Shown here piece after piece: positions 26,793-35,138 of a stretch of 55,145 nucleotides of DNA. The notes beneath the pieces were generated by a model. That model was not told the origin of the DNA and ran no database searches. It was given only the letters and a program-made list of their open reading frames with translations. How positions within the stretch are numbered: position 1 is the stretch's first letter; every line of letters starts with the position of its first letter. The position numbers and the translations under genes were made by a program. The DNA comes from Flavobacteriales bacterium (GTDB lineage: Bacteria > Bacteroidota > Bacteroidia > Flavobacteriales > Flavobacteriaceae): assembly GCA_011524905.1 (NCBI GenBank), contig WTJI01000047.1, positions 1-55,145 on the forward strand, written 5' to 3'.

Positions 26793-26819
26793 TGAGCTAT
26801 GTAGCACATAATATTTTTT
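26791..26819 (+). promoter_or_regulatory. Possible promoter: TTTG-N17-TATTTTTT
   Basis: TTTG at 26791-26794, a 17-base spacer and TATTTTTT at 26812-26819 (one mismatch from TAnnTTTG). It is 69 bases upstream of the ATG at 26889 and is the best-spaced promoter match I found in the window. Confidence 0.4.
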
Positions 26820-26888
26820 AATATGCTAATTTATAATGCTTTAGAAAATGATTAAATTTACAATTCAACACCGTAGACCAATATTCTA

Positions 26889-27119
26889 ATGAAATATATT
26901 TTAGGCATATTAATTATACTAGCAGCAGTACTCATGTTCATGTACTGGTATGCAGGGTATTCTTCACGCTCGGGCTTCGCAATTGACGAAAATCAAAACA
27001 ATGTTCCCGATTCATGGGAAGCAAAAATGGGCTGGCTTTTTAAAGCTAGAAATTTTATTTTATTGTTCCTGGGTATTTTAATTGGATATACCCTTTCTTT
27101 CGTATTTCAGGAGATTTAG
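26889..27119 (+). CDS. Small two-helix membrane protein with a Ca-loop-like motif
   Basis: A 76-residue protein. Two hydrophobic helices (about 3-22 and 52-72) enclose a loop containing DENQNNVPDSWE, which resembles the Asp-rich start of an EF-hand or thrombospondin-3 calcium loop. Family not recognised. It stands alone behind a 250-base gap and is followed by a bestrophin-like gene after 65 bases. Confidence 0.65.
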   Translation: MKYILGILIILAAVLMFMYWYAGYSSRSGFAIDENQNNVPDSWEAKMGWLFKARNFILLFLGILIGYTLSFVFQEI

Positions 27120-27184
27120 TGTTTTCATTGACAATTATTTACAAAAAATAGCGTTAGGGATATTGTACGCTAACTATTTTTGAA

Positions 27185-27952
27185 ATGAAGGCAAAATCTG
27201 TTCTATCGGTCTTGAATTACCGCATTGTAATTATCTTGATTGAAACTGTAGCTGTTTATGTATTGTATCGTTCTTTCAATTTTAAGCTCAGTATTGATTT
27301 TACTGTATTGAGTATCGCCATTGTATTCCCTATTGTTTTTTCTATCACTAGTGCCTATCAGAAGAGACAAGATGCGTTATATACCTTCAATTCATTTAGA
27401 AACAAGATTATTGAGTTGAGTAATATATATTATTCGGTTGATGGTACCTCAAATAAAGACTATTCTAGTCTCTTTAAATCTTTAATGCAAATACAATCAT
27501 TGGTCATCAAACACTTGGTCAATCACACTAAAAAGGATATCGAAAAGATAAGAATGAGCCGAAAAGATTTATTTTTTGCCATTGACCATGACAAAAAACA
27601 CTATAACGAAAGGGAAAAAGATAGCATTATTAGAGTAAAAAATGAGGTCTTTCATTCGGTTGAAAAGCTGTTTTCGATCAAACATCATCCAACACCCAAA
27701 TCATTACGTATTTACTGTTTAATATTTATATACATATCACCTTTTATCTACAATGGTCAAATTTTGTTCATCAATGATATCAATACCCGTTTGGAAGATG
27801 GTGTATCACTAGCTATTTCAACTTTGATTGGCTTTGTCTTGATGGCACTCTACAATGTTCAAGAACATATTGAGAATCCATTTGATCAAGAAGGAATGGA
27901 TGATCTCAACTTTGACCTGATTAAGATTGATGCGACAGAAAAATTAGACTAG
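27185..27952 (+). CDS. Bestrophin-like membrane protein
   Basis: A 255-residue protein with paired hydrophobic helices near the N-terminus (about 10-50) and again near 175-225, with a charged cytoplasmic-looking middle. The C-terminal EHIENPFDQEGMDDLNFDLIKI recalls the conserved PFxxxxxDL end of bestrophin anion channels (UPF0187/RFP-TM). The rest of the sequence is divergent, so a distant relative of bestrophins is as far as I would go. A TATTTTTG box at 27175-27182 is too close to the ATG to be a convincing promoter. Confidence 0.55.
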   Translation: MKAKSVLSVLNYRIVIILIETVAVYVLYRSFNFKLSIDFTVLSIAIVFPIVFSITSAYQKRQDALYTFNSFRNKIIELSNIYYSVDGTSNKDYSSLFKSLMQIQSLVIKHLVNHTKKDIEKIRMSRKDLFFAIDHDKKHYNEREKDSIIRVKNEVFHSVEKLFSIKHHPTPKSLRIYCLIFIYISPFIYNGQILFINDINTRLEDGVSLAISTLIGFVLMALYNVQEHIENPFDQEGMDDLNFDLIKIDATEKLD

Positions 27953-28014
27953 AAAATTTACCGCTACAAATGGTACAGTAATTTGATAGTACTTGTGCTA
28001 CTCCATAAATTATC

Positions 28015-28713
28015 CTAAACGCAAGTGTAGCAATCCCAATAGCCCTGTGCGATGAGGTTTATTCCGCCCCCACCGAAAGTCTGTTGCAGTCCTTTTGTAA
28101 GGAACGACGTTGGGTTTTGAAGCTTAAAGTGACGCTGAAACAACTGTAAATGATTAGAATCGCCCAAGAGCAAATGTGTGGCTTCTTTTGATGTACATTG
28201 TATGGTATAGGTAGTCCTTCCCCTCTGATGGCTTTTTTCACTAAAAAGATTTAGTCCAGAAAGACTTTTATCGGGCTGATAATTTGTTTTTGGTAGGGGC
28301 AACCCAAAACAATCAAACAGCGGCTTCAGATTGATTACAAAGTCACAACACAATAAACTTCCTCCTTCAGGTAGCACTTTCATAAAGCTTTTCATTTCAT
28401 CAAGATTGATATAATTCAAAGACCCAAAAAAGGAAAGTAAATCAAATTTATGGGCATATGGAAAATCACTTGTGTATGTAATTTTAGAATGTGCTTTTGT
28501 CTTTTCAATCATCGCCTCACTTGGGTCATAACCCCAGAGGAGATTGCAATAAGGCAGCAGTGCCTGGGTAGAAGTTCCAGTGCCGCAGCCTATATCCAAA
28601 ATGGAATCATAAAAATTGTCTTGAAGTGCATTCGCCAATATAAGTTTGTGAATCGGCGGTCTGTAAGCTAAATAATGTAAAGCTGTTGTTCGATTGTATA
28701 ACTCTAAAGACAC
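28015..28713 (-). CDS. Class I SAM-dependent methyltransferase
   Basis: A 232-residue cytoplasmic protein. Motif I is ILDIGCGTGTSTQAL (about residues 38-52), followed by a post-I acidic DPSEAMIEK and a central FDLLSFFGSLNYI. The target is not deducible; the C-terminal half (with SLSGLNLFSEK and a Cys-containing WDCYTCV end) does not match a small-molecule family I recognise. Diverges from the BspA-repeat gene and converges with the bestrophin-like gene across 62 bases. Confidence 0.85.
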   Translation of the reverse strand: MSLELYNRTTALHYLAYRPPIHKLILANALQDNFYDSILDIGCGTGTSTQALLPYCNLLWGYDPSEAMIEKTKAHSKITYTSDFPYAHKFDLLSFFGSLNYINLDEMKSFMKVLPEGGSLLCCDFVINLKPLFDCFGLPLPKTNYQPDKSLSGLNLFSEKSHQRGRTTYTIQCTSKEATHLLLGDSNHLQLFQRHFKLQNPTSFLTKGLQQTFGGGGINLIAQGYWDCYTCV

Positions 28714-28747
28714 GAAGCTTGGGTTTCTTTCTTCTAATATACAAGAA

Positions 28748-28755
28748 CAAATGTA
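28748..28755 (-). promoter_or_regulatory. Possible -7 element TACATTTG of the methyltransferase gene
   Basis: Exact TAnnTTTG match on the minus strand, with its downstream end 34 bases before the ATG at 28713. No clear TTTG -33 partner. On the plus strand a TATCTTTA box (28765-28772) lies 15 bases before the ATG at 28788. Confidence 0.35.
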
Positions 28756-28787
28756 TTCTTTAGCTATCTTTATAGAATACTATAGCT

Positions 28788-29540
28788 ATGAAAATCAATA
28801 ATTTGTCTACTCCAGTTATCCTACTCTCCCTGTTTATTTTTTTAATATCGTGCAGTAGTGACGATGTTGGAGGTGCGAATCTTACAGATGCTGAAGAGCC
28901 ACTCAATTCGGGTAATATATATTTTGAAAATGGGATTTGTAAATGCCCCAATGCTCAAGTCGGCGATACAGACACTATAGATGGTAAACGTTATTTGGCC
29001 GTTGATGACAATACCATTCATGAAGCATTGGAGCAAGGAAATGTAAATCTATGCACCAGTCTGGTTACCAACATGTCTGGATCACTATTGCCGCTTTCAA
29101 ATTTTTTTAAGAATCCTTCATTCAACGCTCCGATAGGCTTTTGGGATGTTTCTAATGTGACCAATATGGACGGTATGTTTTACAATGCCAGCGTTTTTAA
29201 TCAAAATATAAGTAATTGGGATGTATCCAATGTCACCAATATGGGCAGTCTTTTCAAGAATGCCTCAGCTTTTAATCAAGATATTAGCCAATGGAATACG
29301 GCAAGGGTTACAAAAATGTTAGACCTTTTTCGCGGTGCTAGGGCATTTAACCAAGATATCGGTTTGTGGGACACATCACAAGTAACATCTATGGAGGCTA
29401 TGTTTCAAGATGCCATTGCTTTTGCACAAGATATAAGTGCTTGGTGCGTAACTCAAATAGAAAATGAACCAGAGAATTTTGCCATCAACTCAGCCTTGTC
29501 CACCGCTCAAAAACCAATATGGGGTAGTTGTCCAGAGTAA
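28788..29540 (+). CDS. BspA-like (DUF285) repeat lipoprotein
   Basis: A 250-residue lipoprotein with a lipobox ending LISC and acidic follow-on SSDD. After a Cys-containing linker (CKCPNAQVGDTDTIDGK) come at least four roughly 25-residue units of the form FNQDISxWDTSxVTxMxxMF (about residues 110-230), the DUF285/BspA-like repeat found on surface proteins of bacteria and some protists. Such proteins are often adhesins. The C-terminus (WCVTQIENEP...WGSCPE) caps the repeat array. Transferred repeat cassettes are common in this family. No SusCD or CTD is present; it is anchored by lipid. Confidence 0.88.
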   Translation: MKINNLSTPVILLSLFIFLISCSSDDVGGANLTDAEEPLNSGNIYFENGICKCPNAQVGDTDTIDGKRYLAVDDNTIHEALEQGNVNLCTSLVTNMSGSLLPLSNFFKNPSFNAPIGFWDVSNVTNMDGMFYNASVFNQNISNWDVSNVTNMGSLFKNASAFNQDISQWNTARVTKMLDLFRGARAFNQDIGLWDTSQVTSMEAMFQDAIAFAQDISAWCVTQIENEPENFAINSALSTAQKPIWGSCPE

Positions 29541-29596
29541 ATACAGACTTATAACGCTTGCAAAATTTCGTGACAATACCTAAGACACATGTTTAC

Positions 29597-29604
29597 TATA
29601 TTTG
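29597..29604 (+). promoter_or_regulatory. Possible -7 element TATATTTG
   Basis: Exact TAnnTTTG match 12 bases before the ATG at 29617. The expected TTTG about 17-19 bases further upstream is absent, so the promoter call is weak. Confidence 0.35.
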
Positions 29605-29616
29605 TAGCTTTGAGAT

Positions 29617-31062
29617 ATGACGCCTAAACAAACTTGGTTTTCTTTTGCTTTATTTCTTCTATTGGCAGTATTTTACAGCTGTACAGAAGAACCGCTGGCT
29701 TTGGTTCCACAAGATAGAGTGGTTGTTAACCAGGTTCCGGAAGATTATTTTGCCACTATAAATCAAGATTCGGTAACCCTGATTCGGGGTTTAAAAGATG
29801 GAAGCCAAGTAGCCGCTACTATCAATTATCAAGCGACCACCTACGAGGATATCGATTCTATTCAATGGATTTTTTCTGGTGCAACAACGGATACTAAAAT
29901 AGCCTTCAATACGCTAAAACCCACTGTCCAATACAATGGATATGGATTGTTTCCTGCACAACTTATCTTAACCAAATACGATACAGTATCGGACAATAAA
30001 ATAACCATAAGAAAAGATACCCTTCAACCCGATGAGCCCGTTCGCATCATATTTGAAGAACGCAATTGGAATGAATCAGATTGGGTGATCGCAGCAGTAC
30101 AATCAAGTACTTCTTGGACGCCCTCTAGCACGCAAATGCCTTTAAGCGCATCTGACAGCATGACTACAAACAATTGGACTTCTTTTCCATTTAGCAATAT
30201 GGTGATACTAAATGAAACCAGTGTAAACAGCCAACCCATTCCTTACAAGCGTACGGCTCAGTTTACTGGATTCAACAACCAACGATTACGTTTAACATTT
30301 GAATATAAAGTTAGTAGAAAAGGTGGCAGTAAACGTTTTACTGGTAGTAATCGAAAATTTGATGTCGTCGTGAATGGATTTACCCGTTTACAAGTCAATA
30401 AGACACCCAATGATAGCTATCAAAATGCAGCAATATCTATCAACGATGCTACAGACTTTAGGATTGAACTAATTAAGTACCCTGGCATGACCGTTTCTTC
30501 ATGGGAACTGACACAGACAAATCTGCCAGCAGCCTGTCAAGAACCTAGTGCCAATCCTTCTTCTACCCCAGCAAGTGCGACCAGCAGTAGTTCTACCAGC
30601 AGTAGTTCAACAAGTAGCACTTCTACAACTACGCCGACAACTTCAACTGCTACGCCGACGACTAGTAGCAGTAGTGCCACAACCGCTGCATCTAGTTCGA
30701 CAATTGCGGCTCCAATTGTCAGTCCAGTTGCTCTTTTCCAAGAATACAATAGCCAGGATGAATTGTTTGGATTTATCGATGTTACTGCAGAAAAAAGCTT
30801 TTTTCTTCTCAATTACATTCAAAATACTGGCAATATACCTTACCTTTTCGGGTCGTCAGATCAAAATACCCTATCACTAACCGAGCCTTGTCCTATAGAA
30901 TTACAACAAGGGAAATACAAAATATTTGTATATCTAGATGAAGGGTTTCCTGCGAGTTTCAATGCGGTTAAGTTGCCCAATACTGCAACCTATTCCTCCA
31001 CAATACTCGATCCAAATTTCTTTGATTTATATATCAAGAACTTTAAAATTGAGGCTTACTAA
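29617..31062 (+). CDS. Lipoprotein with Ser/Thr-rich linker joining two unknown domains
   Basis: A 481-residue lipoprotein; lipobox FYSC then TEEPL. Residues about 35-125 look like a PKD/Ig-type beta domain (IDSIQWIFSGATTDT, then VQYNGYGLFPAQLIL). Residues about 140-305 form a second beta-rich domain that could be carbohydrate-binding-like (ending VSSWELTQTNLPAACQ). A linker of almost pure Ser, Thr and Ala with Pro (about 309-366) follows, and a third, about 115-residue beta domain (LFQEYNSQDELFGF...) ends the protein. I recognise no family for the whole. The linker may be O-glycosylated, as in secreted flavobacterial proteins. Confidence 0.75.
   Translation: MTPKQTWFSFALFLLLAVFYSCTEEPLALVPQDRVVVNQVPEDYFATINQDSVTLIRGLKDGSQVAATINYQATTYEDIDSIQWIFSGATTDTKIAFNTLKPTVQYNGYGLFPAQLILTKYDTVSDNKITIRKDTLQPDEPVRIIFEERNWNESDWVIAAVQSSTSWTPSSTQMPLSASDSMTTNNWTSFPFSNMVILNETSVNSQPIPYKRTAQFTGFNNQRLRLTFEYKVSRKGGSKRFTGSNRKFDVVVNGFTRLQVNKTPNDSYQNAAISINDATDFRIELIKYPGMTVSSWELTQTNLPAACQEPSANPSSTPASATSSSSTSSSSTSSTSTTTPTTSTATPTTSSSSATTAASSSTIAAPIVSPVALFQEYNSQDELFGFIDVTAEKSFFLLNYIQNTGNIPYLFGSSDQNTLSLTEPCPIELQQGKYKIFVYLDEGFPASFNAVKLPNTATYSSTILDPNFFDLYIKNFKIEAY
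30541..30714 (+). repeat. Low-complexity Ser/Thr-coding tract with 15-bp tandem units
   Basis: Three near-identical 15-bp units (30580-30594, 30595-30609, 30610-30624) of the form ACCAGCAGTAGTTCT are followed by further ACG/ACT/AGT codons. The opposite strand is open here only because of this codon bias. Number of units may vary between strains. Confidence 0.8.
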
Positions 31063-31204
31063 ATGCTTACATCTTTGGCTTTTTTGCCAAACCAAGGCCA
31101 CTTGTTTAAAATGATATTAATTGATCCCAGAGATTGTATCTTATTGAAAAGATAAACGCTGCGCTTTTCCAAATTTCATGGTAGTTCTCTTTCAATTTAA
31201 TGTT

Positions 31205-31212
31205 TATTTTTG
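31205..31212 (+). promoter_or_regulatory. Possible -7 element TATTTTTG of the DUF2147 gene
   Basis: Exact TAnnTTTG match 22 bases before the ATG at 31235, inside a 172-base gap that otherwise holds only a weak TTTGGC-T6-GCCAAA hairpin (31074-31091). No TTTG at the right -33 distance. Confidence 0.4.
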
Positions 31213-31234
31213 AGTAAAATACAACGCAAAAACT

Positions 31235-31651
31235 ATGTTTGTTAATCTCATTTTAAGTTTCGTTTTTATGTCAAGCCAGCCCAATCCTGTGGAAGGATCC
31301 TGGATCAGCGTGGACGACGAAACGGGAAAAGAAAAATCAGAAATCAACCTCTACATCGAAAATGGTAAATTATACGGTCGTATCGATGCGCTGCTGCTTC
31401 CCGAAGATCAAGGAAAAATGTGTGTAGAGTGCAAAGGTGCAGAAAAAGGAAAGCCCATAGTCGGTTTGGTCATTGTTCAAGGACTCGAAAAAGATGGTAA
31501 TACTTGGACTGATGGCACGATCTTAGATCCAGCTAATGGCAAACGTTATAGTTGTAATATTTCACTTAACGAAGATGGTACGCTTGACGTCCGTGGTTAT
31601 TTAGGATTTTCACTACTGGGCAGAACGCAGGTTTGGAAGCCAAAAAAATAG
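31235..31651 (+). CDS. DUF2147 exported protein
   Basis: A 138-residue protein with a short hydrophobic N-terminus (MFVNLILSFVFMSSQ), probably a signal peptide. The mature part follows the DUF2147 pattern: VEGSWISVDDETGKEKSEINLYIENGKLYGRI, LLPEDQGKMCVECKGAEKGKPIVGL, WTDGTILDPANGKRYSC and LDVRGYLGFSLLGRTQVWKP. The family is a small lipocalin-like beta-barrel of unknown role in the Bacteroidota and Proteobacteria envelope. It is followed after 3 bases by the Kazal-type lipoprotein. Confidence 0.9.
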   Translation: MFVNLILSFVFMSSQPNPVEGSWISVDDETGKEKSEINLYIENGKLYGRIDALLLPEDQGKMCVECKGAEKGKPIVGLVIVQGLEKDGNTWTDGTILDPANGKRYSCNISLNEDGTLDVRGYLGFSLLGRTQVWKPKK

Positions 31652-31654
31652 TTC

Positions 31655-31888
31655 ATGCAAAAATTATTTTTTTGTCTATTTTGTATTAACCTGTTGTTTT
31701 TCACTATTTTGAGCTGTAAAGATGATGAAAGTGACACAAATGAACCTTGCATTGGCGAAAAGAACATTTTGATCTCTTGTATTACCGTTTACGACCCAGT
31801 TTGTGGGTGTGACGGGAAAGAATACTCCAATGCTTGTATCGCTCAAGCAGAAGGCATCTTAAGTTGGCAGGCTGGTAATTGTAATTAA
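31655..31888 (+). CDS. Kazal-type serine protease inhibitor lipoprotein
   Basis: A 77-residue lipoprotein; lipobox ILSC then KDDESD. The mature part is one Kazal domain with six Cys, recognised by CITVYDPVCGCDGKEYSN and a following NACIAQAEGILSW...GNC. Kazal domains block serine proteases; bacterial copies are usually tethered outside the cell, where they could protect the surface from self or foreign proteases. Spacing is 3 bases from DUF2147 and 12 bases to the CBM9/DUF5916 gene, so one transcription unit is likely. Confidence 0.88.
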   Translation: MQKLFFCLFCINLLFFTILSCKDDESDTNEPCIGEKNILISCITVYDPVCGCDGKEYSNACIAQAEGILSWQAGNCN

Positions 31889-31900
31889 AGAATAGCTTAG

Positions 31901-34135
31901 GTGTACAAAAAAAAGCACTTATGTATTGTAATTGCATGGACCTTCCTAAGCCATGTTGTACTACTAGCTCAAAACAAAGAAGTATTTCAGCTTCAAAAAA
32001 GTAATGCCATAACCATAGATGGAGTTTTAGCGCCCGAAGAATGGGAAAATGCTGTAAAAGTTCCCTTCCCTTATGAGGTTATCCCAAGCAACAATACCCC
32101 CGCCAAAAAAGAAACCTATGCGCTCATCAGCTACGATGACAGCCATATTTACATTGGTATATCGGCAATAGATGACCCGAAAAATGTTAGAGCAGCTATA
32201 CGACCTAGGGATGATTTTAAAATGTTAGGCGATGACACAATCTTTATACGATTTGATCCTTACACTGATGCACGCAATAATCTTCTTTTGGGATCCAATC
32301 CGTTAGGAAGTCAGCTAGATGCCCGGGCCATAAATGCAACCACAGATGATGATCGTTATGACATTAGCTTCAATGTAAACTATCAAACGGTAGGGCAAAT
32401 TAATGAACATGGTTATAGTATTGAATTTAAAATTCCATTTTCTGAAATTCCATTCCCAAATGGAACTAACCAACTTTGGCATTTCAATATTGGGCGGCGC
32501 TACTTTGAGTCAGGCAACGAAGTTGAAGTTAGGACACAAGTTATTGATCGAAATAATCCATGCCTGGTTTGTCAAACAACACAAAAACTTGCTTTCAACA
32601 ATATAAACATTGAAAAGAGATTTGAATTACTTCCTTATATAACAAGTACGCTTGACGCCAACCGAAATGAGGTCAATAGAATGGATTATGATAAAGTAAA
32701 TTTTGTTGCTGGGTTGGGGCTAAACTTGGATTTAAATAAAAACACAGCAGTTGAATTAACGTTAAATCCTGACTTTTCTCAAGTAGAAGCCGATGTAACT
32801 CAAATAGATGTAAATTCTTCTTTTGCCTTGGAGTACCCCGAAAGGAGACCTTTTTTTAGCCGGGGTACAGGAATCGTGAACTTTGAAAGTGATTTATTTT
32901 ATACCCGAGCTATTAATGATCCGATCTTTAGTAGTAAACTTTTAAACCAAGGTAAAAATGGACGCTGGTATGCTTTAGCTGCCTATGATGAAAATTCTCC
33001 CTACCGAATAGCGGGTGAAGATCGTTCCTACTTGGGAAATGCTGGAGGCAGTTGGGTCAATATGCTTCGCTATCAACATTTGTTTTCCAATAGAACCCGA
33101 ATTGGTGCATTCAATGCAACACGAATCTACCAGAACAATAGCAGCGGTATGCTATGGGGTGCAGACGGACTCTTTATGGTAGGATCCAATTGGCGAATTT
33201 CGTTCGAAGCTTCTATAAGTATGACTCGAGAAGGACAGCAGGATTGGATAGAAAGTGATGATTTTTTTGGAGACTTTAGTGTTGCTTTAGACGGCGAAAA
33301 ATTCAACGGTTATAACTTTTATTTTCAAGTTTATCGCAATACCGAACATTGGAAAAGCTATCTTAAGCTGCGTGATATCAGTCCGAATTTTAGAGCCGAC
33401 GTCGGTTTTGTAGTTAAAAACAATCGCAGATGGGCAACTGTATACCATCTCTACCAAAACATTAGTGATCGTAAAGGACTACAATCCTATGCCTTTGGCA
33501 CAAAAGCTGATATCAATTACACTTTTCAGGGCTATTTGAAAAACGCAAGTATCGATGGTATTTTTCAGCTCAGAACCTATGCCAATAGCGATATGACTTT
33601 TACTTATGATTGGGACGTCTTTAAAAACTTTTTGGGAGTGGATTATCGTTATTTGGGTACTTTGGAATGGGAATTACAAAGCCGACCTAGCGAGCAATTT
33701 GTTTGGAATAGCACTTTAGTCGTAGGGCGCGATTTAGCCTACAACGAAAGCCAACCTGATCGGGGTAAAATTCTTAACGCCTTTGCTTCAATTACCTATC
33801 AGTTCAACGATCAACTCTCATTTAACCCATCGCTACGCTACAGTCAACTCCAACGGCTTGATAACGACAGCTTTTTTTACAAGGGCTACATTGGCCGAAT
33901 GACCATTAATTACCAACAAAATAATTTTCTCAATTTTCGGTTGATCGGGGAATACAACACCTTTAACGAACGCTTTTTTTTGCAACCTCTAGTAAAATGG
34001 AACCCCAACCCTGCCACTATATTCTACATTGGCGGCAACCAAAATACCTATTGGGACGCTGATGAAAACTTTAATCCTTTTGCCTTTACGGAATCCCAAT
34101 TTTATTTAAAATTACAGTACCTTTTTGACTTATAA
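31901..34135 (+). CDS. CBM9-like / DUF5916 outer-membrane protein
   Basis: A 744-residue protein starting at GTG 31901, signal peptide ending VVLLAQ. An N-terminal carbohydrate-binding module 9-like domain (about 30-225: ITIDGVLAPEEWENA, YIGISAIDDP and IEFKIPFSEIPFP) is followed by a DUF5916 barrel region with the diagnostic LNPDFSQVEADVTQIDVN and YPERRPFFSRGTG, then many amphipathic strands ending in FYLKLQYLFDL, which fits an outer-membrane barrel. Its function is unknown; family members are widespread in Bacteroidota. It follows the Kazal gene after 12 bases and precedes the oxidoreductase by 7. Confidence 0.9.
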   Translation: MYKKKHLCIVIAWTFLSHVVLLAQNKEVFQLQKSNAITIDGVLAPEEWENAVKVPFPYEVIPSNNTPAKKETYALISYDDSHIYIGISAIDDPKNVRAAIRPRDDFKMLGDDTIFIRFDPYTDARNNLLLGSNPLGSQLDARAINATTDDDRYDISFNVNYQTVGQINEHGYSIEFKIPFSEIPFPNGTNQLWHFNIGRRYFESGNEVEVRTQVIDRNNPCLVCQTTQKLAFNNINIEKRFELLPYITSTLDANRNEVNRMDYDKVNFVAGLGLNLDLNKNTAVELTLNPDFSQVEADVTQIDVNSSFALEYPERRPFFSRGTGIVNFESDLFYTRAINDPIFSSKLLNQGKNGRWYALAAYDENSPYRIAGEDRSYLGNAGGSWVNMLRYQHLFSNRTRIGAFNATRIYQNNSSGMLWGADGLFMVGSNWRISFEASISMTREGQQDWIESDDFFGDFSVALDGEKFNGYNFYFQVYRNTEHWKSYLKLRDISPNFRADVGFVVKNNRRWATVYHLYQNISDRKGLQSYAFGTKADINYTFQGYLKNASIDGIFQLRTYANSDMTFTYDWDVFKNFLGVDYRYLGTLEWELQSRPSEQFVWNSTLVVGRDLAYNESQPDRGKILNAFASITYQFNDQLSFNPSLRYSQLQRLDNDSFFYKGYIGRMTINYQQNNFLNFRLIGEYNTFNERFFLQPLVKWNPNPATIFYIGGNQNTYWDADENFNPFAFTESQFYLKLQYLFDL

Positions 34136-34142
34136 AACAATC

Positions 34143-35138
34143 ATGAATAACACCAAGCAAGTACTCGTCAAGCGCCCAAAAGGGCTTCCCACAGCTGATT
34201 GCTGGGAATTACAGACCGAAGCCATCCCTTCATTAGAAGAAGGGCAAATGCTCATTGAACAAGCCTATATTTCGCTTGATCCAGCCATGCGGGGCTGGAT
34301 GAATGACACACGCTCTTATATCCCTCCCGTTGCACTTGGCGAGGTGATGCGAGCCGGTAGTGTTGGCAAAGTGATTGCTGCAAAAGGAAAAACCCCCTTC
34401 CAGGAAGGAGACCATGTTACTGGCTGGGGTGGTGTACAAACTCATGTAGTTACCGATGGGCAGGGTTTTTTCCCCATCCGACCCGAATGGGCTGATTTAC
34501 CCCACTTTATTGGAAGCCTGGGCATGCCTGGCATGACAGCTTACTTCGGTATTTTACAAGAAGGACAAATCCAAGAAGGAGATACTGTTTTGGTCTCTGG
34601 TGCTGCTGGAGCAGTAGGTAGTGTAGTCGGTCAAATTGCCAAAATCAAAGGCTGTACCGTTATCGGTATTGCTGGAGGTGCCAAAAAATGTGACTACCTC
34701 ATCCATGAACTTGGCTTTGATGCTGCCATTGATTACAAAAATGAAAACCTCAAAACGAGCATCAAAAAGCATTGCCCAAAAGGAATCGATGTTTACTTTG
34801 ACAATGTGGGTGGTGATACACTTGATGCGGCTTTGATTTTCTTACGCAAAAAAGCTAGGGTCATCATTTGTGGTGCCATTTCACAATACAACGCCACAGA
34901 TCTTCAAGGACCAAAAAATTATTTGTCCCTTTTGGTCAATCGAGCCAGCATGAAAGGAATGGTCGTTTTGGATTATGCAGCCCAATACAGTCAAGCCATG
35001 CAAGATATTGCACAATGGATGGCTTCGGGTCAGCTCAAAAGTAAAGTAGATATTTACGAAGGGATTGAGGCTTTTTACCCAACTTTCCTTCGATTATTTA
35101 ATGGCGATAAATTGGGAAAATTGGTCTTAAAAATCTAA
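34143..35138 (+). CDS. MDR-family NADP-dependent oxidoreductase
   Basis: A 331-residue cytoplasmic enzyme from ATG 34143 (MNNTKQVLVKRPKG); the frame opening at 34125 adds six residues with a worse start. The N-terminal AYISLDPAMRGWM, the cofactor motif VSGAAGAVGSVVGQIAKIKGC, and FDNVGGDTLDAAL match the medium-chain dehydrogenase subgroup without zinc: prostaglandin reductase, leukotriene B4 dehydrogenase and CurA types. They reduce alpha,beta-unsaturated ketones or alkenals. It converges on the hemolysin III gene with a 12-base stop overlap. Confidence 0.92.
   Translation: MNNTKQVLVKRPKGLPTADCWELQTEAIPSLEEGQMLIEQAYISLDPAMRGWMNDTRSYIPPVALGEVMRAGSVGKVIAAKGKTPFQEGDHVTGWGGVQTHVVTDGQGFFPIRPEWADLPHFIGSLGMPGMTAYFGILQEGQIQEGDTVLVSGAAGAVGSVVGQIAKIKGCTVIGIAGGAKKCDYLIHELGFDAAIDYKNENLKTSIKKHCPKGIDVYFDNVGGDTLDAALIFLRKKARVIICGAISQYNATDLQGPKNYLSLLVNRASMKGMVVLDYAAQYSQAMQDIAQWMASGQLKSKVDIYEGIEAFYPTFLRLFNGDKLGKLVLKI

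Larger units (their letters stand above)
26638..26888. other. Intergenic stretch with hairpins and a promoter-like site
   Basis: 251 bases without a gene. It contains a GAACC/GGTTC 5-bp hairpin around 26750-26767, the 8-bp hairpin described separately at 26773-26792, and a TTTG-N17-TATTTTTT promoter-like pair. No longer frame with coding character was found. Confidence 0.4.

Noticed and set aside
27175-27182. TATTTTTG as promoter of the bestrophin-like gene
   Set aside because: It ends 2 bases before the ATG, too close for a normal transcription start.
30537-30880. Open frames on both strands across the Ser/Thr tract
   Set aside because: They arise from the biased AGT/ACT/ACG codons of the lipoprotein linker and have leucine/valine-rich nonsense composition.
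31074-31091. TTTGGC-T6-GCCAAA as a terminator after the lipoprotein gene
   Set aside because: The T-run is in the loop, not after the stem, and the stem is only 6 bp.
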